A DNA stretch of 64,000 bases from Pigoraptor vietnamica. Its lineage: Eukaryota > Opisthokonta > Filasterea. Each line of letters starts with the position of its first letter. The stretch's first letter is position 1. The DNA lies in assembly GCA_943704525.1 (NCBI GenBank), contig CALSCQ010000041.1, forward strand, positions 1 to 64,000, given 5' to 3'. The notes beneath the pieces were generated by a model. That model ran no database searches. It was given only the letters and a program-made list of their open reading frames with translations, and was not told the origin of the DNA. Shown one piece after another: positions 35,754 through 47,891 of this stretch. Position numbers and translations under genes: made by a program.

Positions 35754-38388
35754 TTAGTGTGCTGCGTCGCCCGGTGCAAAGGACGCCATCAGCGCACCGC
35801 CGCAGTGCGGACAGTCGGTTGTGCTGGCGACCAGTTCGCGCAGCCATGCCGACGATGCCTCCGCGCAGTGCTTCGAGAGAGTCTGGGTCGTGTAGGGGCC
35901 GCTGGGTTAGCGAGGCGCATAAGCCGCTGGCAGGATAGCGGGCGCACCAACCTTGGCCGAGCACCGCGTGCACGTGCGCACGAACGGCGAGACGACCGCT
36001 TGGAACGTCGCGGCACAGCGCGCTGGCAAAAGGACGGCGCGATTAGAAGATGGCCGGCTAGCGACGGCGCACGTGCAGCAGTTACGAAGCCTGTGCTAAG
36101 CAACGGCACACAGTGTGGGATACTTACGAAGAGTGTGCCCGGCATCGCAGCGCGCCTCGTCTAGCGACGATGACATTGTGTATTCTGGCACGAAATACTG
36201 TAAGTCGTTTGCATCATACATAGAGGGCCACACACCACTTGCCTTGGCCACAGATGCGGCAGCGCGCACGGCCCTCCCCCCAGGCACTGCCCGACAGCTG
36301 TGCGCAGACGCGTTCTGCCGCGTCGACGTTGCCCATCGCCTCGAGGGATTCCGCCACAAGAGCGGCGGATTCGCACTCTGCGACGCCTTTTGGATGAGGA
36401 GTCGGTCGCGCAACGAGGGAATCGACGGAACTCACCGTGCACGGAGAGTGGCCCTGGGTGCGCATGGAGTGCAGAGAGTGCCCGTCGCACGCGATGCCTC
36501 GCAACAATCGCCTGTGCCGTGTCGAGGCTTGCGGGTGGCTGCGTGAATGGCAAGAGCCATATGAAGCCTGTCGTCATCAATGGCGCGCAGAGTCATGCAT
36601 GCGCACCTCGCTGAGACTGGCGCGCAACCGCAGCGTCATTCTTGCGAATGCGACCGACTCCCCGGTGGCGCCATTCTGCTCGGCTGCAGCAAGCCTGAGG
36701 GGCCGTGGTCAGCATGCGTGGACAGACAGGCCACCGCACACTCTCGCACTCACTTTGAAACCAGTAGTCTCACGATGCCCTCCGCCATTGGTCCCCTGTT
36801 GCCAGACGACAAGGCTGTGGTGGTACCATTCGACGAAGCCGCGGCCTTTGCTTCCTTTTGAATGTACGCCAGCGCAAGCTCAAGGGCGTCGAATGCCGCG
36901 CAGAAGCCTTCGGTCGCAGCACGTGAGCAGTGGCAGTGGATGACCAACCCCACGTTCAGCGGGCACTTGCCTCTGTTGGGCAGCTGGTTAAGCACGTCCA
37001 AAACGACGGCGCCCGGCACCGACGATGCAATCTGCAGCTGCACGTACGCCTCTTTGGAGAATTTGATTCTGCCGCACGCAGAAGGACGGCGTGTGTCAGC
37101 CACGGGGCATGGGATCACACGGAGCACAGACACTCACTCGAATGCTGCGGCGAGTAACAGCCCGCTAGGGGACGAGGCAAGGCCGACGAAAGCCGCCGTA
37201 CCCGGCGTTATTTTCGCCTGCGCCACGTGCGCTGGGGAGGACAGCGGCGGGATTTCGCACGCGTGTGTGCCGTGGCCTGCGCGCGTCATGGCCGCCGTTC
37301 CCTCGACGGAGCACGCGACGACTTCCCGGCCCATATAACATGCAATGCCTGCAGCGCGGAGGACGTCAGCGTGGCTCAGGGAAGCCGCAGTGTGCAGCCA
37401 CGGACCTGTGAGGACGCCGTGCGACGGCTGTCCTTCGCTGTTGTACAGCGGCAGCTGTTCGACTTGAGTGCCAATCCGCAGAACATAGTCCGCCTTGGAT
37501 GCAAGCAGCCGCATGCCCTGCGTGCGCGTGCATGAGTGGCATGAAGGCGGCTCGCAATTCACGCAACACTCACTTCAGGTTCCAGCACCGAAACGAGGCG
37601 GGTCGTCGCCATTCCGTCGGCGCGCAGGACGCACTCTGCATTCCCGGGAGTGGCGTTGTCGCCATCAAACCCGCACGACACGACGTACACGCTGCCGTCC
37701 GCGTGGCCCACGGCGCACTGCAACGTGCCGTCGCCCCCCTCGATGGGGCGCCAGGCGATCGCCGTGACGCGGGCGGGGCCCTTGTGCAGCTGCGTTGCGG
37801 CATCGGCAAAAGCAAGCGCGCCCTCGTCACTCGCACTTACAGCGACCGCGGCCAACACACCGTCGGGCGTGCCAAACACCACGAACGCCTGTGCGTTGCC
37901 CGTCCTCGGCGTCCACGACAATGCGACGGCGGCGGTGTCGAGGGCCGCGCACAGGCGCCAGGAATACCGCTGCATCGCATCCCGCGGGGACCACAGGCGC
38001 AGCGTCCCACACGTGCTCAGTGTAGCGAGCGCACAGGCACCGCCAGGGAGAAGCCCAGGGGGTGACCACTCCGCCGCACGAAAGTGCGCTGTTGGTCGGC
38101 CGCGGTCTCCGACCGTCCCCGCCCCCGCCGTCGTGTGTACGCATCGGATGGCCGTTGCGCCTGGCTCGCAAGAGATGAGAGTCTGCAGAAGGATAAGTAG
38201 TTAAGGGACTGAACAAGGCGTCAACGCACGCATCTCTTGCAAAGATCGCACACACGGCAAAAAAGAGCGGATACGTAGACGTGGATGGCGTCGTGCGTTG
38301 TGACTGCGATGCGGTTGTCCTCGGACCAACGCACGGCGTCCGGTGGGCACCGAACGCCCTTGAGCGTCTCCAGCGCAAGGACTGCCAT
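35754..38388 (-). CDS. GTF3C4: TFIIIC 90 kDa subunit homologue (GTF3C4-like)
   Basis: Ten exons on minus: 38388-38275, 38182-37574, 37517-37138, 37068-36754, 36694-36607, 36538-36436, 36386-36243, 36184-36128, 36022-35952, 35882-35754; 669 aa (human 822). The N-terminal half is a WD40-type propeller with the family's opening WSEDNRIAV and the block [10 protein letters not shown]. The C terminus is the zf-TFIIIC domain: CRICGQEY, then [23 protein letters not shown] and CPHCGGA. One intron (36242-36185) begins with a perfect GC-type donor, AAG/GCAAGT. Known role: part of TFIIIC, which binds the internal promoters of tRNA genes and recruits TFIIIB/Pol III; the human subunit was also reported to have acetyltransferase activity. 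The join at 36607/36538 was chosen because it alone keeps both flanking helices in frame. Confidence 0.82.
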
Positions 38389-38813
38389 GACGGAAGCCCC
38401 AGCGCATGCACGTGTGCCTCAGAGCCTTGTGCGCATTCGTCTCGGCTTTTGGCGCGCACTCGCCGGCTTTTGGCGGGTGGTGCGTTACTCAACCAGTCGA
38501 CTGACAACTGTTACTCCATTCAAATTTTCGCGCCACGCACAACCGAGCTCTCGGCAACTTTGCGAGGCCATCGCCCCCAACTTTCAACAGACGCCACTTC
38601 AATCGAACGCTCATGTTCGGCCCATCCGCCGTTTGTCCGCGTGCGACGGCATGCGCGTGTGCAGTTCACTCCCTGTTGCTGCGCGTGGCGGCTGAGCGAG
38701 CAGTGTCGCATTCGTTTCGGCTGTCGTGTCTGCTGTTGTCCGCCGTGTGTCGATGCACCCCGCCCCGTCGCCAGGGGGTCGCGAGGCGCTCGGCCGATAG
38801 GGCCGCGTGCTAG
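38389..38813. promoter_or_regulatory. divergent promoter region, TFIIIC90 and MON2
   Basis: 425 bp between outward-facing starts. No recognisable motif or RNA gene. Confidence 0.4.
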
Positions 38814-39458
38814 ATGGCGACAATGGCGACCATGGCGGGCGTGGGCGGTGGCCGCGCAATGGAGGCGCACCTTGTGGAGTCGCTGCAGAGCGAGCTGCGC
38901 GTGCTCTCGTCGGAGGCCAAGAAGAAGCACCCGATGGTCAAGGAGGCGCGTACCCTCTGCGCCCATTGCGACGCATCCCGCATGCACTTACGCGCGTCCT
39001 TATCCGCGCAGGTCGCGGAGCGTGCCCTTCTCTTGCTGCGTCAGGTCGAAGGCTCCCCTAATGTGCTCGACGGTGGGTTTGTGCGTGGTTGCGTGTTGCT
39101 TGTGTGGTGGCATCCGCAGCCGTTGCCGTGCGCGTGGCTCACGCACAGCCCCGCAGCACTGACGCGCGCGTCCGAGGACATTCTGCGGCCGTTCATTCTC
39201 GGCTGCGACTCGAAGAGCCCGCGGCTGGTGCAGATCTCGGTGCAGTGCATTCGCCTGTTGGTGCTCCACGGCGCGGCGTCGCAGGCGGCGGTTGAGCCCA
39301 TCCTGCTTGCCCTTTGGAGCCTGATGGAGCAGGGGCTCGAGGAAGTCAAGATACTCCAGTGCATTCTGTCGATGCTGACAAGTAGCGACCTCCTGCACGC
39401 GGAGCTCATGGCGAAGGTGCGTGCGAATTTCTGTTGTCGCTGAGGTGAGGTCGTGCGG

Positions 39459-39503
<45 letters not shown>

Positions 39504-42500
39504 GAGAGAGAGAGAGTCGAGTGGGAATGTCGCGCTGCTGTTGGTGCAGAGTCTGTCGAGGCACGCATATGATTGTGTGCATGTGGTCACTGAGCAGTGC
39601 GTGCGTGTTGTGTGACTCAGGGTATAACTTGCCCCGCAGGCGATCGTGCTCTGCTTTCGGCTGTACTTCTCCAAGGAGCCCCTCACCAGCGCAACGGCCG
39701 CCGCGACCCTCCGCCAGGTGGTCACGGTCATTTTCGATCGCGTCGTCAGCGAGGATGCCGAGGTGGAAGAAGGTGCGTGCCTGGCGTGGCGTCACTCGAA
39801 CGCCCGGGGACAGAAAGGGCTTGGAATGCAGGGAAATTACTGGGAAAGAAGGGACGTGAGAGGGAGGGAAGGGAAGGGGAAAGGAAGGGGGAATGGGAAA
39901 GGGGGAAACGTGGGGGAGGGGGAAAGGGGGGGAAAGGTGGAAGGGGGAAGGGGAAAGGAAGGACGCGGAGGCTTCGCGGCTGACGTGCGAGTGCCTCATT
40001 GCAGAGCGCAACATGACGTCGTCAGGCGGCCGCTCTAGTCTCATGGACCCGCGATCGCCACGACCTGTCCGGACACACCGCAAGTCACCCAAGAACCTCC
40101 AGCCATACGCATCGGACGCCTATCTTCTATTCCAGGTGTGCTTTTGGAGAGGATTGGGGACGGAATGGAAGTGTGTTGACTCTGTCGTGAATGCACCGAG
40201 GGAATGAAGTGGTCGTCTCTGTCGTGTCAATGATTGGGGGACGGAATGGACGTATTGACTCTGTCGTGTGATGCGCAGGATCTCTGCCACCTGACGAACG
40301 GGGACGCGCCGTACTGGCTCGTGGGGATTGTCGAAATGTCGCGCACGTTCGGCCTTGAGCTGCTTGAGTCTGCGCTGTCGTCGCACCCGGAGGTGTTCAT
40401 GAAGGTGCGCCACTGCGGACATTGTCGGATGGAGTGGAGAGTGCTCCGTAGTGCAGCGCACAATGCCTAACGGCCAGGGAATCCCCGCGCAGCACCCCGA
40501 GTTCAGCTTTCTGCTCAAGGAGCGCGTCTGTCCGCTGGTCATTCGGCTGTTCTCGCCCGTCTCGAAGAACCAGCAGCAGCACGGCCAGCCGCAGGCGCAG
40601 CAGCCCCCGGCCGAGCGGACGAGCTTCAGCGTCAGCGTGCGCCTGCTGCGCATCGTCGCCGCCCTCGTGAAAAAGTTCTACACACTGCTGGTGTGTGTCT
40701 GCTTGCCCCTCGCCCCCTCGTACCCCCTGTGGTCCACTGATGCGTGTGCGTGCGTGCGCAGGTGACCGAGTCGGAGATATTCCTGTCCATGCTCATCAAA
40801 TTTCTCGACCCCGACAAGCCCGCGTGGCAGCGCTCGCTCGCCCTCGAGGTCCTCCGCGACCTCTTTGCGCACCCCGAGCTCATCCGGTGCGTCCGCTTGA
40901 CGTGACGCGAACCCAATCGGCTGCGTCCCCGCAACGTCAGCTCCACCCTGTTATGTTCCCAGCGCACCGCCAACCCCTTCCCGCAATTTCCGCTCGACAG
41001 CGGTGCATGCCATGTGTTGACCGTTCGCCCTGCAGGTCGATATGCCAGTACTACGACATGCAGAAGCACTCGACCAAGGTGTTCCGCGACATGATCACGG
41101 CCCTTGCCGCCCTCGTGCAGTCCCTCCTGGCCGCGCAGCAGCAGAGCGCGGCGGCTGCGAGCGGGGGACAGCCGGCTCCCCCTGTCGTGCCAACATACCC
41201 AACACCTCAGAAGCGCGTGTAGTGAGTACTCCATTCCTCCGCCCCTTTTGCATAGAGTTGCGGGAATTTTCGCTCCGCAGAGGGAGCTCGACCGTTTGTC
41301 GACGTCTCGCTAACAATGTCCCTTCGTAGCCTCGACTGTCTGGACAAGGCCGATCCGCCCGTGACGACCGACGCCTACCCGCTGTCGGTGGCCCTCGCCA
41401 GCCTGCTTGATCTGGTGTCGAGCCTGTCGACGCTGGTGCTCTTTCGGCCAACGGACGACCACGACGAGAGCGGCCTTGACGGCGCCGTCACGCGCACGCA
41501 GAAGCGCACACCCGCGGAGCTGACCGAGAGCAAGGTAGGTCATTGTGCAACTGCGGCTACTTTTGCGCGCTAACTCACGTCCTTGCGCCGTCCTTGCAGG
41601 ACCGGCCTGTGTGGCGCGAGTTGATCGAGGCGTCGTGGGGCGGCGTCCTCGGTGCTCTGTCGCAGCTGCTGCGCGTGGCCGCGGACGAGTCCACCATCCA
41701 GGCGATCCTCAAGGCCTTCCAGACGTCCATCAACCTCGCCGGCGTCCTCGACATGGCCCAGCCCCGCGACGCGTTTGTCGCTGCGCTGTGCCGCGGCGCA
41801 ATGCCGATGCCCGCCGAGTCGAGGGACGGCGGCGCGCCCTTTGATCCGTCGTGGTACGGCTCGCTCGGCAACATTTCTTGCATGAAGGTGGGCGAGTGGA
41901 CTGCGCGCGTGTGCATGCCCGGCGGCAAATGGCACGCCAGCACTTTCTTTTCTCACGCCTCCGCTGTTACTCACGCATTCATCCCCGCAGTATCTCATGA
42001 ACGTCGCGCACTGCCTCGGGCCCATCCTCGGCGACGCGTGGCAGCCGGTGCTCGAGGTGCTCCTTCGCCTCGACACGACGCTCGGTCTGCACCAGCTGGA
42101 GAAGGCCGCTCCCCGCAGGGCGGCCCCGCAGGAGCCCCGGCCCACGAGCATCCACCGCTCGTCCTCCAACCCGGCCCTCAACGCTGTGGCGACGGTGCCT
42201 TCGGCCGACCTCAGCCTCCTCTCCGCCATGCTGTCGCGCCTCTTTGAGAGTTCGCAGTTTTTGCCGGACGCGGCCCTGAAGGACCTTCTCGGCGCGCTTT
42301 GCCGGCTGTCGGGCGAGGAGGCGGACCGTGGGAGCGCCGCCGCACTCTCGGCGCAGGACCGCCAGAGCGGCCGGTCGTCGCGCATGTTTGCGTTCCGTCA
42401 AGAGCAGCTCTTTGCCCTCTCCAAAATTCGCGAGATTGGCGCGGCCAACATTGCGCGGGCCGATGTCTTCTGGCCGTTCGTGACGGGCCACCTGCTCGAG

Positions 42501-45500
42501 ATGTCGGCGTCGCTGAGTCCGAGTGCGCGCGAGTGTGCCGTGAGCTCCCTTGTCAGCCTCGTCGAGGCCGCGCTCTCTTGGTGCATGGGGGAGGGCGGCG
42601 CAGGCGAGCGCGCGGATGGCGCCCCGCCCGTGCCGTCGCCACCACAGGGCGGGCCGGACGCCGCGCGGCTGATGGTGCTTGTGATGGACCCCCTGCGGCA
42701 GCTGTCGCACGTGGTGCACACGGACGCGCGCGAGAAGCAGCTCGAGTGCGTGAGCCACGTGCTGCAGACGGCGGGGCAGTCGCTCGGCGCCGCGTGGCCG
42801 GCCGTCTTTGAAATTATCGGAACGACGGTGGTCCCGCCCACGACGAACGCGCTGGAGGACACGGGCGCGGTGGACGCGGGGCTTGTGCGTCTCGCCTTCC
42901 AGGGCCTCCAGCTCGTCATCGCCGACTTCCTCTCGATGCTGCCGGTCACGTGCCTCGCCACGTGTGTCGACGCCGTCACGCGGTTTGGGCTGCAGCGGGC
43001 CGACATGAACATTTCGCTCACCGCCATTGGCCTCCTCTGGAATGTCTCCGACTTTCTCAGCCAGCACCGCGCGGCTGTTGCGGACGCACTCGCGCGCCAT
43101 GCGGCGACGCAGCCGCCCGCCGCGGAGCGCCCCACGCTCGATGGCCTCTGGCTTGCCGTGTTCGCGGGCCTAGCCGAGCTGTGCGTCGACCCGCGTCCTG
43201 AGGTGCGCAAGAGTGCGAGCCAAACGCTCTTCTCGACGGTGCAGGCGCACGGGGCCCGGTTGCAGCCGGCCACGTGGCATGCGTGCATGTGGCGCATCCT
43301 CTTCCCGCTGCTCGATAACATCAAGGCTGCGTCGACGCTCGCCTCGAACCAGGACACGCCGTCGGTCATCGGCGGCGGCGGCGACGGGCGCGGCATTATT
43401 GTGCACCACTCGCGCAACACGGCGGCAAAGCAGTGGGACGAGACGCGCGTGCTGTCGCTCGCGGGCGTCGCGCGCGTCTTTGCGGGGTATCAGCGGTCCG
43501 TGGCGGCGGGCGGGCACAAGGGACACACGGATGCCGAGCTGTCTCGCGCGTGGGCGCTCCTCCTGGAGTTTGTCGAGGGCGCCGCGCTGAGCGACAGCCG
43601 CGAAGTGTCGCTGGCGGCCGTCGAGGCCTTCAAGGACCTCCTGCGGCCGCCCGCGGAGGGCGAAGCGCCCGCGCTCGCGGTGGCAAGCGAGATGGCGGCG
43701 GTCGCGTGGCGGGCGTGGGAGCGCATCGGGACGGCGTCGACGGAGCGTGCGACGTCCGGACAGGCGGATGCGGTGGTGCCACAGGACTTTCTCGCGGCGC
43801 TCGCGGACGCATTTGTGCTGCTCCACAAGCGCATGCGGCGCGAATTTGGCGACGGGGAGACGCGGCGTGCCCTGCGAGTGCTGCGGCGCGTGGCCGCGTG
43901 CCCCACGGGCGACCGCATCAGCCCCGAGTCCGACATGGTCACGAAGCCGCAGGCGGCGGTGCTGGCGGCGCTCGCGGGCCTTGAGCCGCGGGACGACTCT
44001 GCGTGGCCCCTAGTACTGGGCGAGCTGCTGTGGTTTGGATCCCTCGCCAGCGACAAGGCGGCGCGGCAGCAGATGCCCGCCGTGGCCGCGCGGCCGCCTG
44101 GCGAGTGCGTGCCGTTTGCGAAACGCTCGCTCAAGACGGCGCAGGCGCTCTATTCTGCCCACGCGGCGACGTTCTCGGTGGTGCAGGGCCGTGTGTTTGA
44201 GCAGTTTCTGAAGGTGGGTGCTGCGCGTCGACGCCCAACACTTGTTGGTGCTAACGGCTGTCCATGCTTTTGCAGACGCTCCAGGGACCCCTCGCTCTCA
44301 AGTACGGGTGCCCCTCGCAGTCGCTCTGGCGGCTTGCGCTCGAGGTTCTCATGGCCGTTGTGCCCCCGGGCATTGCTGCACTGCAGCGCCCCGGCGCGGG
44401 TGAGTCTACTTTCGCAACTCGTCTCTGGTACGCTGTGCTCAGGCCCCGTGACACTCTTCCCTCTGCTGCAGAGCTGTTGTCGAGGGAGGACCAGGCCGCT
44501 GCGTGGAAGGCGCTCGCCGCTGTCTTTGGCGATTTTCTGTTCACAAAGAGGTGTGTAAAATTGGGTGACGCGCACACGCACGCGCGCCCTCGCCATCGCA
44601 CTAAATCATCTTTCGTCACGGGCAGCGTGCCTCCCGAGAAGTGCTCGCCCATTGAGCTGCAGGCGGACGAGCAGCTCGACGTTCGCCTTGTCCAGGACAT
44701 CGCCGCTGTTGTCTTTCCGCGTGCGAGCGAGATGCCCCCGGGCACCTCCGTGCTCTTTGTCGACTTGCTCCGCCGCGGCTCAATGCACGTCGCCGCGCCC
44801 GACGAGGCCCATGCGTTTGGCCCCGAGCCCGCGCGGCCGCTGCGCGAGGACTTTGCGCGCGCCTGCTTTGAGGGTCTCTTGCGGTTTTCGTTTGAGGACG
44901 GCAAGGGAGTGCAGCGGCCAGACGGTTGGTAGCACGCTCCTGTGGTGCGCCCCTGCTCTGCGATTGGATCGATGTTGACGACCACCTCTTTCTCGCAGCG
45001 TCGTCTGTGACCGTGAGCAAGACAGCGGTGCGCGTGCTTCTTGAGCGGTGTAAGGAGGTGCTTGGGAGCTACGTTCGGGACGAGGAGCTGGCGGGCCAAT
45101 GCCCACTTCCCAGGTAGAAGTCGGGCAATTTTATGTTTTTTGAGGTTTGCGTAGTTCTTAGTGTGTAGTGTTGTGGCGCCCTATTGCCCGGGAGTGCTGG
45201 TGTGCAATGCCAGTTGTGTGCAGAAGGGTCACTCATGGCTGTTGCTTGCGCAGGACGCGAATGGCGGAGGTGTACCACGTGCTGCGCGCCACTGCCAGCC
45301 TCGTCGACACGCTCATTGCCGATGCGCGCAGTGGGGGCGACGGAGGTGTGTGTTTGCACTGTGTGCGCCAGTGTTTGAATGCCTGTTGATTGTTAGTGCG
45401 TTTCGTGTGCTGAGAGACAATCTGCAGAGGACCTCGGCGTGCGCAACCGAAGCGACAGCGGGCCGCGGGGTGCCCGTGAGCGCGCACTCGTGATGGAGCT

Positions 45501-45606
45501 CTATCCCAATTTGGTCGCGTGTGTCACGTGCGGTGACTCCGAACTCCGGGTTCTTCTCCGCGATGTGCTGTCGCGCATTGGTGATCTCATGGCGACGGGC
45601 ACATAG
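38814..45606 (+). CDS. MON2: MON2 (Sec7-related Golgi/endosome traffic protein)
   Basis: Eighteen exons: 38814-38945, 39012-39072, 39157-39416, 39640-39772, 40005-40135, 40279-40404, 40493-40690, 40762-40886, 41036-41221, 41330-41534, 41600-41887, 41991-44213, 44276-44399, 44472-44550, 44626-44924, 44999-45113, 45254-45345, 45428-45606; 1651 aa (human about 1717). N-terminal DCB-type helices ([20 protein letters not shown]), [34 protein letters not shown], then long HEAT-like helices, ending [20 protein letters not shown]. No catalytic Sec7 domain is present, as in the family. Known role: with Dopey proteins and a flippase it works in endosome-to-Golgi retrieval. The first intron seems to use a GC donor (GAG/GCGCGT at 38945/38946). 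Introns carry poly-G, GGGAAA and duplicated tracts. Confidence 0.93.
39473..39514. repeat. poly-G followed by (GA)n in a MON2 intron
   Basis: About 30 consecutive G residues and then GAGAGA, within intron 3. A G-rich GGGAAA-type tract follows in intron 4 (about 39846-39960). Both would be G-rich in the transcript. Confidence 0.95.
40151..40275. repeat. two imperfect direct copies inside a MON2 intron
   Basis: The stretch from about 40152 (GATTGGGGACGGAATGGA) is repeated from about 40232 (GATTGGGGGACGGAATGGA). Each is followed by TTGACTCTGTCGTG, so most of the short intron is an internal duplication. Confidence 0.85.
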
Positions 45607-46046
45607 CGAAATAAATGCAAGTGCAGCTGGAGCACTGTGACAAGCGTACGTACATCGTGCGTTTGCTTGTGTGGGGTTGCGGCGTGTAGCAAGCGGCTTG
45701 GATAGGCCAGGGGCGGCTGGATCCGTCAACTGAATTGCGGCGACTGGCGGGGCATTTGCGTGTGCGGAGGGATGGCAGCACAGAGTAACACCCCCCAAAA
45801 AGTTTGGATCTGACGGAGAATTGCACATGCGGCACAGCGCTCATGGTCACCACAGCGTGTCATAATGGGTCGTACGGCGGTCAACTCCGCACGGATGCGC
45901 ACTCGCCGAGAACTGTGCATTTCCACTGCGAGTGCCGACAGAGGTGCATATTCACTGATAACCGACAGGACCTTGACGTCGACCCACAGGGCATGGATTA
46001 CCTGCCCAATGCGAACGGATGAAAATTAACCCACAAGGAAAATTCA
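45607..46046. other. intergenic region between convergent MON2 and TBCB
   Basis: 440 bp without a recognisable gene. It should hold the two 3' untranslated regions. A 72-codon plus-strand frame (45804-46022) has no family resemblance and is not called. Confidence 0.5.
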
Positions 46047-47534
46047 TTACATCTCGTCGTCGCTGAGCCCAAGGTCCTCCTCGGGATAATCGCCCACGCG
46101 CACGAATTTGGGCCGCACAAACGCGCCATAATTGTTGGGACACTCAAAGTACTTCTTGCCGTCCACGCTGCAAATTTAAAGGGAAGCTGGGTGTTGGCAC
46201 ATCATGCACCCGACAAAGCACACGCGACGAGGACCAATGCACGGCACCCGCGCAGAAGGGCACACCTGCCGTTGTTCTTCCCCAGGGGCTCGTCGTACTG
46301 CACGCCGACCCAGTAGCCCGGCTTGAAGTGCGCCTTGCCTGCGCGCATTGGGAGCGAGGGAGATCAGACCGCAAGCGCACGCGCAGTGGGCAGGCGGGCA
46401 AATTAGAAAAAAAAGGCGAGGACAGGCGGACAACACGCACACGCAACCACGCATACTACAGGCAACCCGTTCGGCTCCCACACCCACCGACAAACCGCAC
46501 TGTACCCCGCTTGGCGAGCGACGCGTCGACGGTGACCTCGCACCGCGCGCCCACCGTGATTCCCTGCGCGTCCTCCGCGCCCTCCATGTCGGGGTCGGCG
46601 GCGTCGTCGGCAAAGCGACCGAGCTTGTTGCGCTTCTTGAACGCACGCACGGAGTCTGCAACGGCCACGCCAAATAGGTCAGCAGTGGCAATCGAGCCCA
46701 TAATTGCCCACAGGGGCATGACCACATCAGTCGACGGATCTCCAACCCTACCCTAACCCTCACCCACCGCCGAGTTTCTCGTATTCGTCCTCGTCCATTT
46801 CGTACTTTTCCACGCGCGACGTGTCCTCAAACTCGCCGCGCTTCTTGTGGGGATCGGTGTCGATCACCTGCAGCGCACAGCGGCAGACAACAGGGCGTGA
46901 GTGGGTGCGAGTTAGCGAAGTCGCAGTGATCACCGCACATAACCATGTACGGGACTGATTGTCGTACACACTGCGCGCACACGAGCGCACCGGCACACAC
47001 GCTCGCGAAGAATAACGCAGACACGCTGCACACATACGGACAGGCGCACGCAGGCAAAGAACAGCGACACACGCACGCCGCCCAGCAAAACTAGCACCCA
47101 CGTGGAGGCGCATGAAGTCCTGCACGGGGTATGCGCCCAACATGGCGTTGTCGTCGGAGAGCGTGCAGACGAGGCCGTCCTTCTTGTCAAACAGCTGCAA
47201 CGACATGTAGCCAGCCGTCGAACCAGTGATGAGCTCGAGCTTCTCCTGCGGGCGGTGGAAACGACGGAAGGTCAGATGGCCTCTCTACACGCACTACACG
47301 CACGGGATATCGCAAGCGCACACGCACATGGGTACTGGCAAACACACAGGCACAGGCACATCAGCGAACAGGGACATGGGTGGTCTGGCAAGCACACACG
47401 CACATGGGACAGGCACACGGGGACATGGCAAGCGCACACACCTTGAGCTGGATGACCTGAATGGACTTGTCAAAGCGCCGTTCGCTCGCGAGCGAACTCA
47501 GCGAGGTCGTTACGATGAGCGTGACGACAGACAT
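46047..47534 (-). CDS. TBCB: tubulin-folding cofactor B
   Basis: Six exons on minus: 47534-47442, 47245-47102, 46867-46768, 46655-46488, 46338-46266, 46167-46047; 232 aa (human 244). An N-terminal ubiquitin-like domain (exons 1-3, through VIDTDPHKK and [16 protein letters not shown]), a short acidic helix, then a CAP-Gly domain ([36 protein letters not shown]) and the acidic tail SDDEM. The family usually ends in DEI/DEM, recognised by CAP-Gly domains. Known role: with cofactor E it handles alpha-tubulin during heterodimer folding and recycling. Intron 3 starts with telomere-like repeats. It is divergent with the MIP gene. Confidence 0.93.
46746..46760 (-). repeat. short telomere-type (TTAGGG-like) repeat in TBCB intron 3
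   Basis: Plus strand reads CCCTACCCTAACCCT. On the transcribed strand it is AGGGTTAGGGTAGGG, beginning 7 bases inside the 5' splice site of the intron. Confidence 0.8.
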
Positions 47535-47615
47535 TCTCAACGTGGGCCGATTGCGCGAAAACGACTGATCGCTGCCTTCAAGTTCTAACACCACGGTGCA
47601 CCTCACACACGGACA

Positions 47616-47660
<45 letters not shown>

Positions 47661-47891
47661 TCTCTCTCTCACCCACACACACTATCACACACACTCGCTT
47701 TGTCGATGCGCCTCGTTTTCGGTCGTCGGATCAGCGCGAGTGCCATGACGCAAAGCGCTGGAATGTGCACGGAATGTCACGTGATGGCGGCTGGATGAAG
47801 TGGAGCGCAGTAACACGCGAGTCGGCTTCATCGGGTGCCGTGCGTGTGTCAGAGCCGCGCGTGCACGTTGCGATCCCTGCGTTCGTCGCAA
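47535..47891. promoter_or_regulatory. divergent promoter region with (CA)n, TBCB and MIP
   Basis: 357 bp between outward-facing starts, with a (CA)n microsatellite at about 47622-47658 and further CA-rich sequence to 47695. Confidence 0.5.

Noticed and set aside
41979-43100. 373-codon minus-strand open frame inside MON2
   Set aside because: Antisense of the large MON2 exon. The composition is Arg/His-rich as expected for a shadow frame, with no domain seen.
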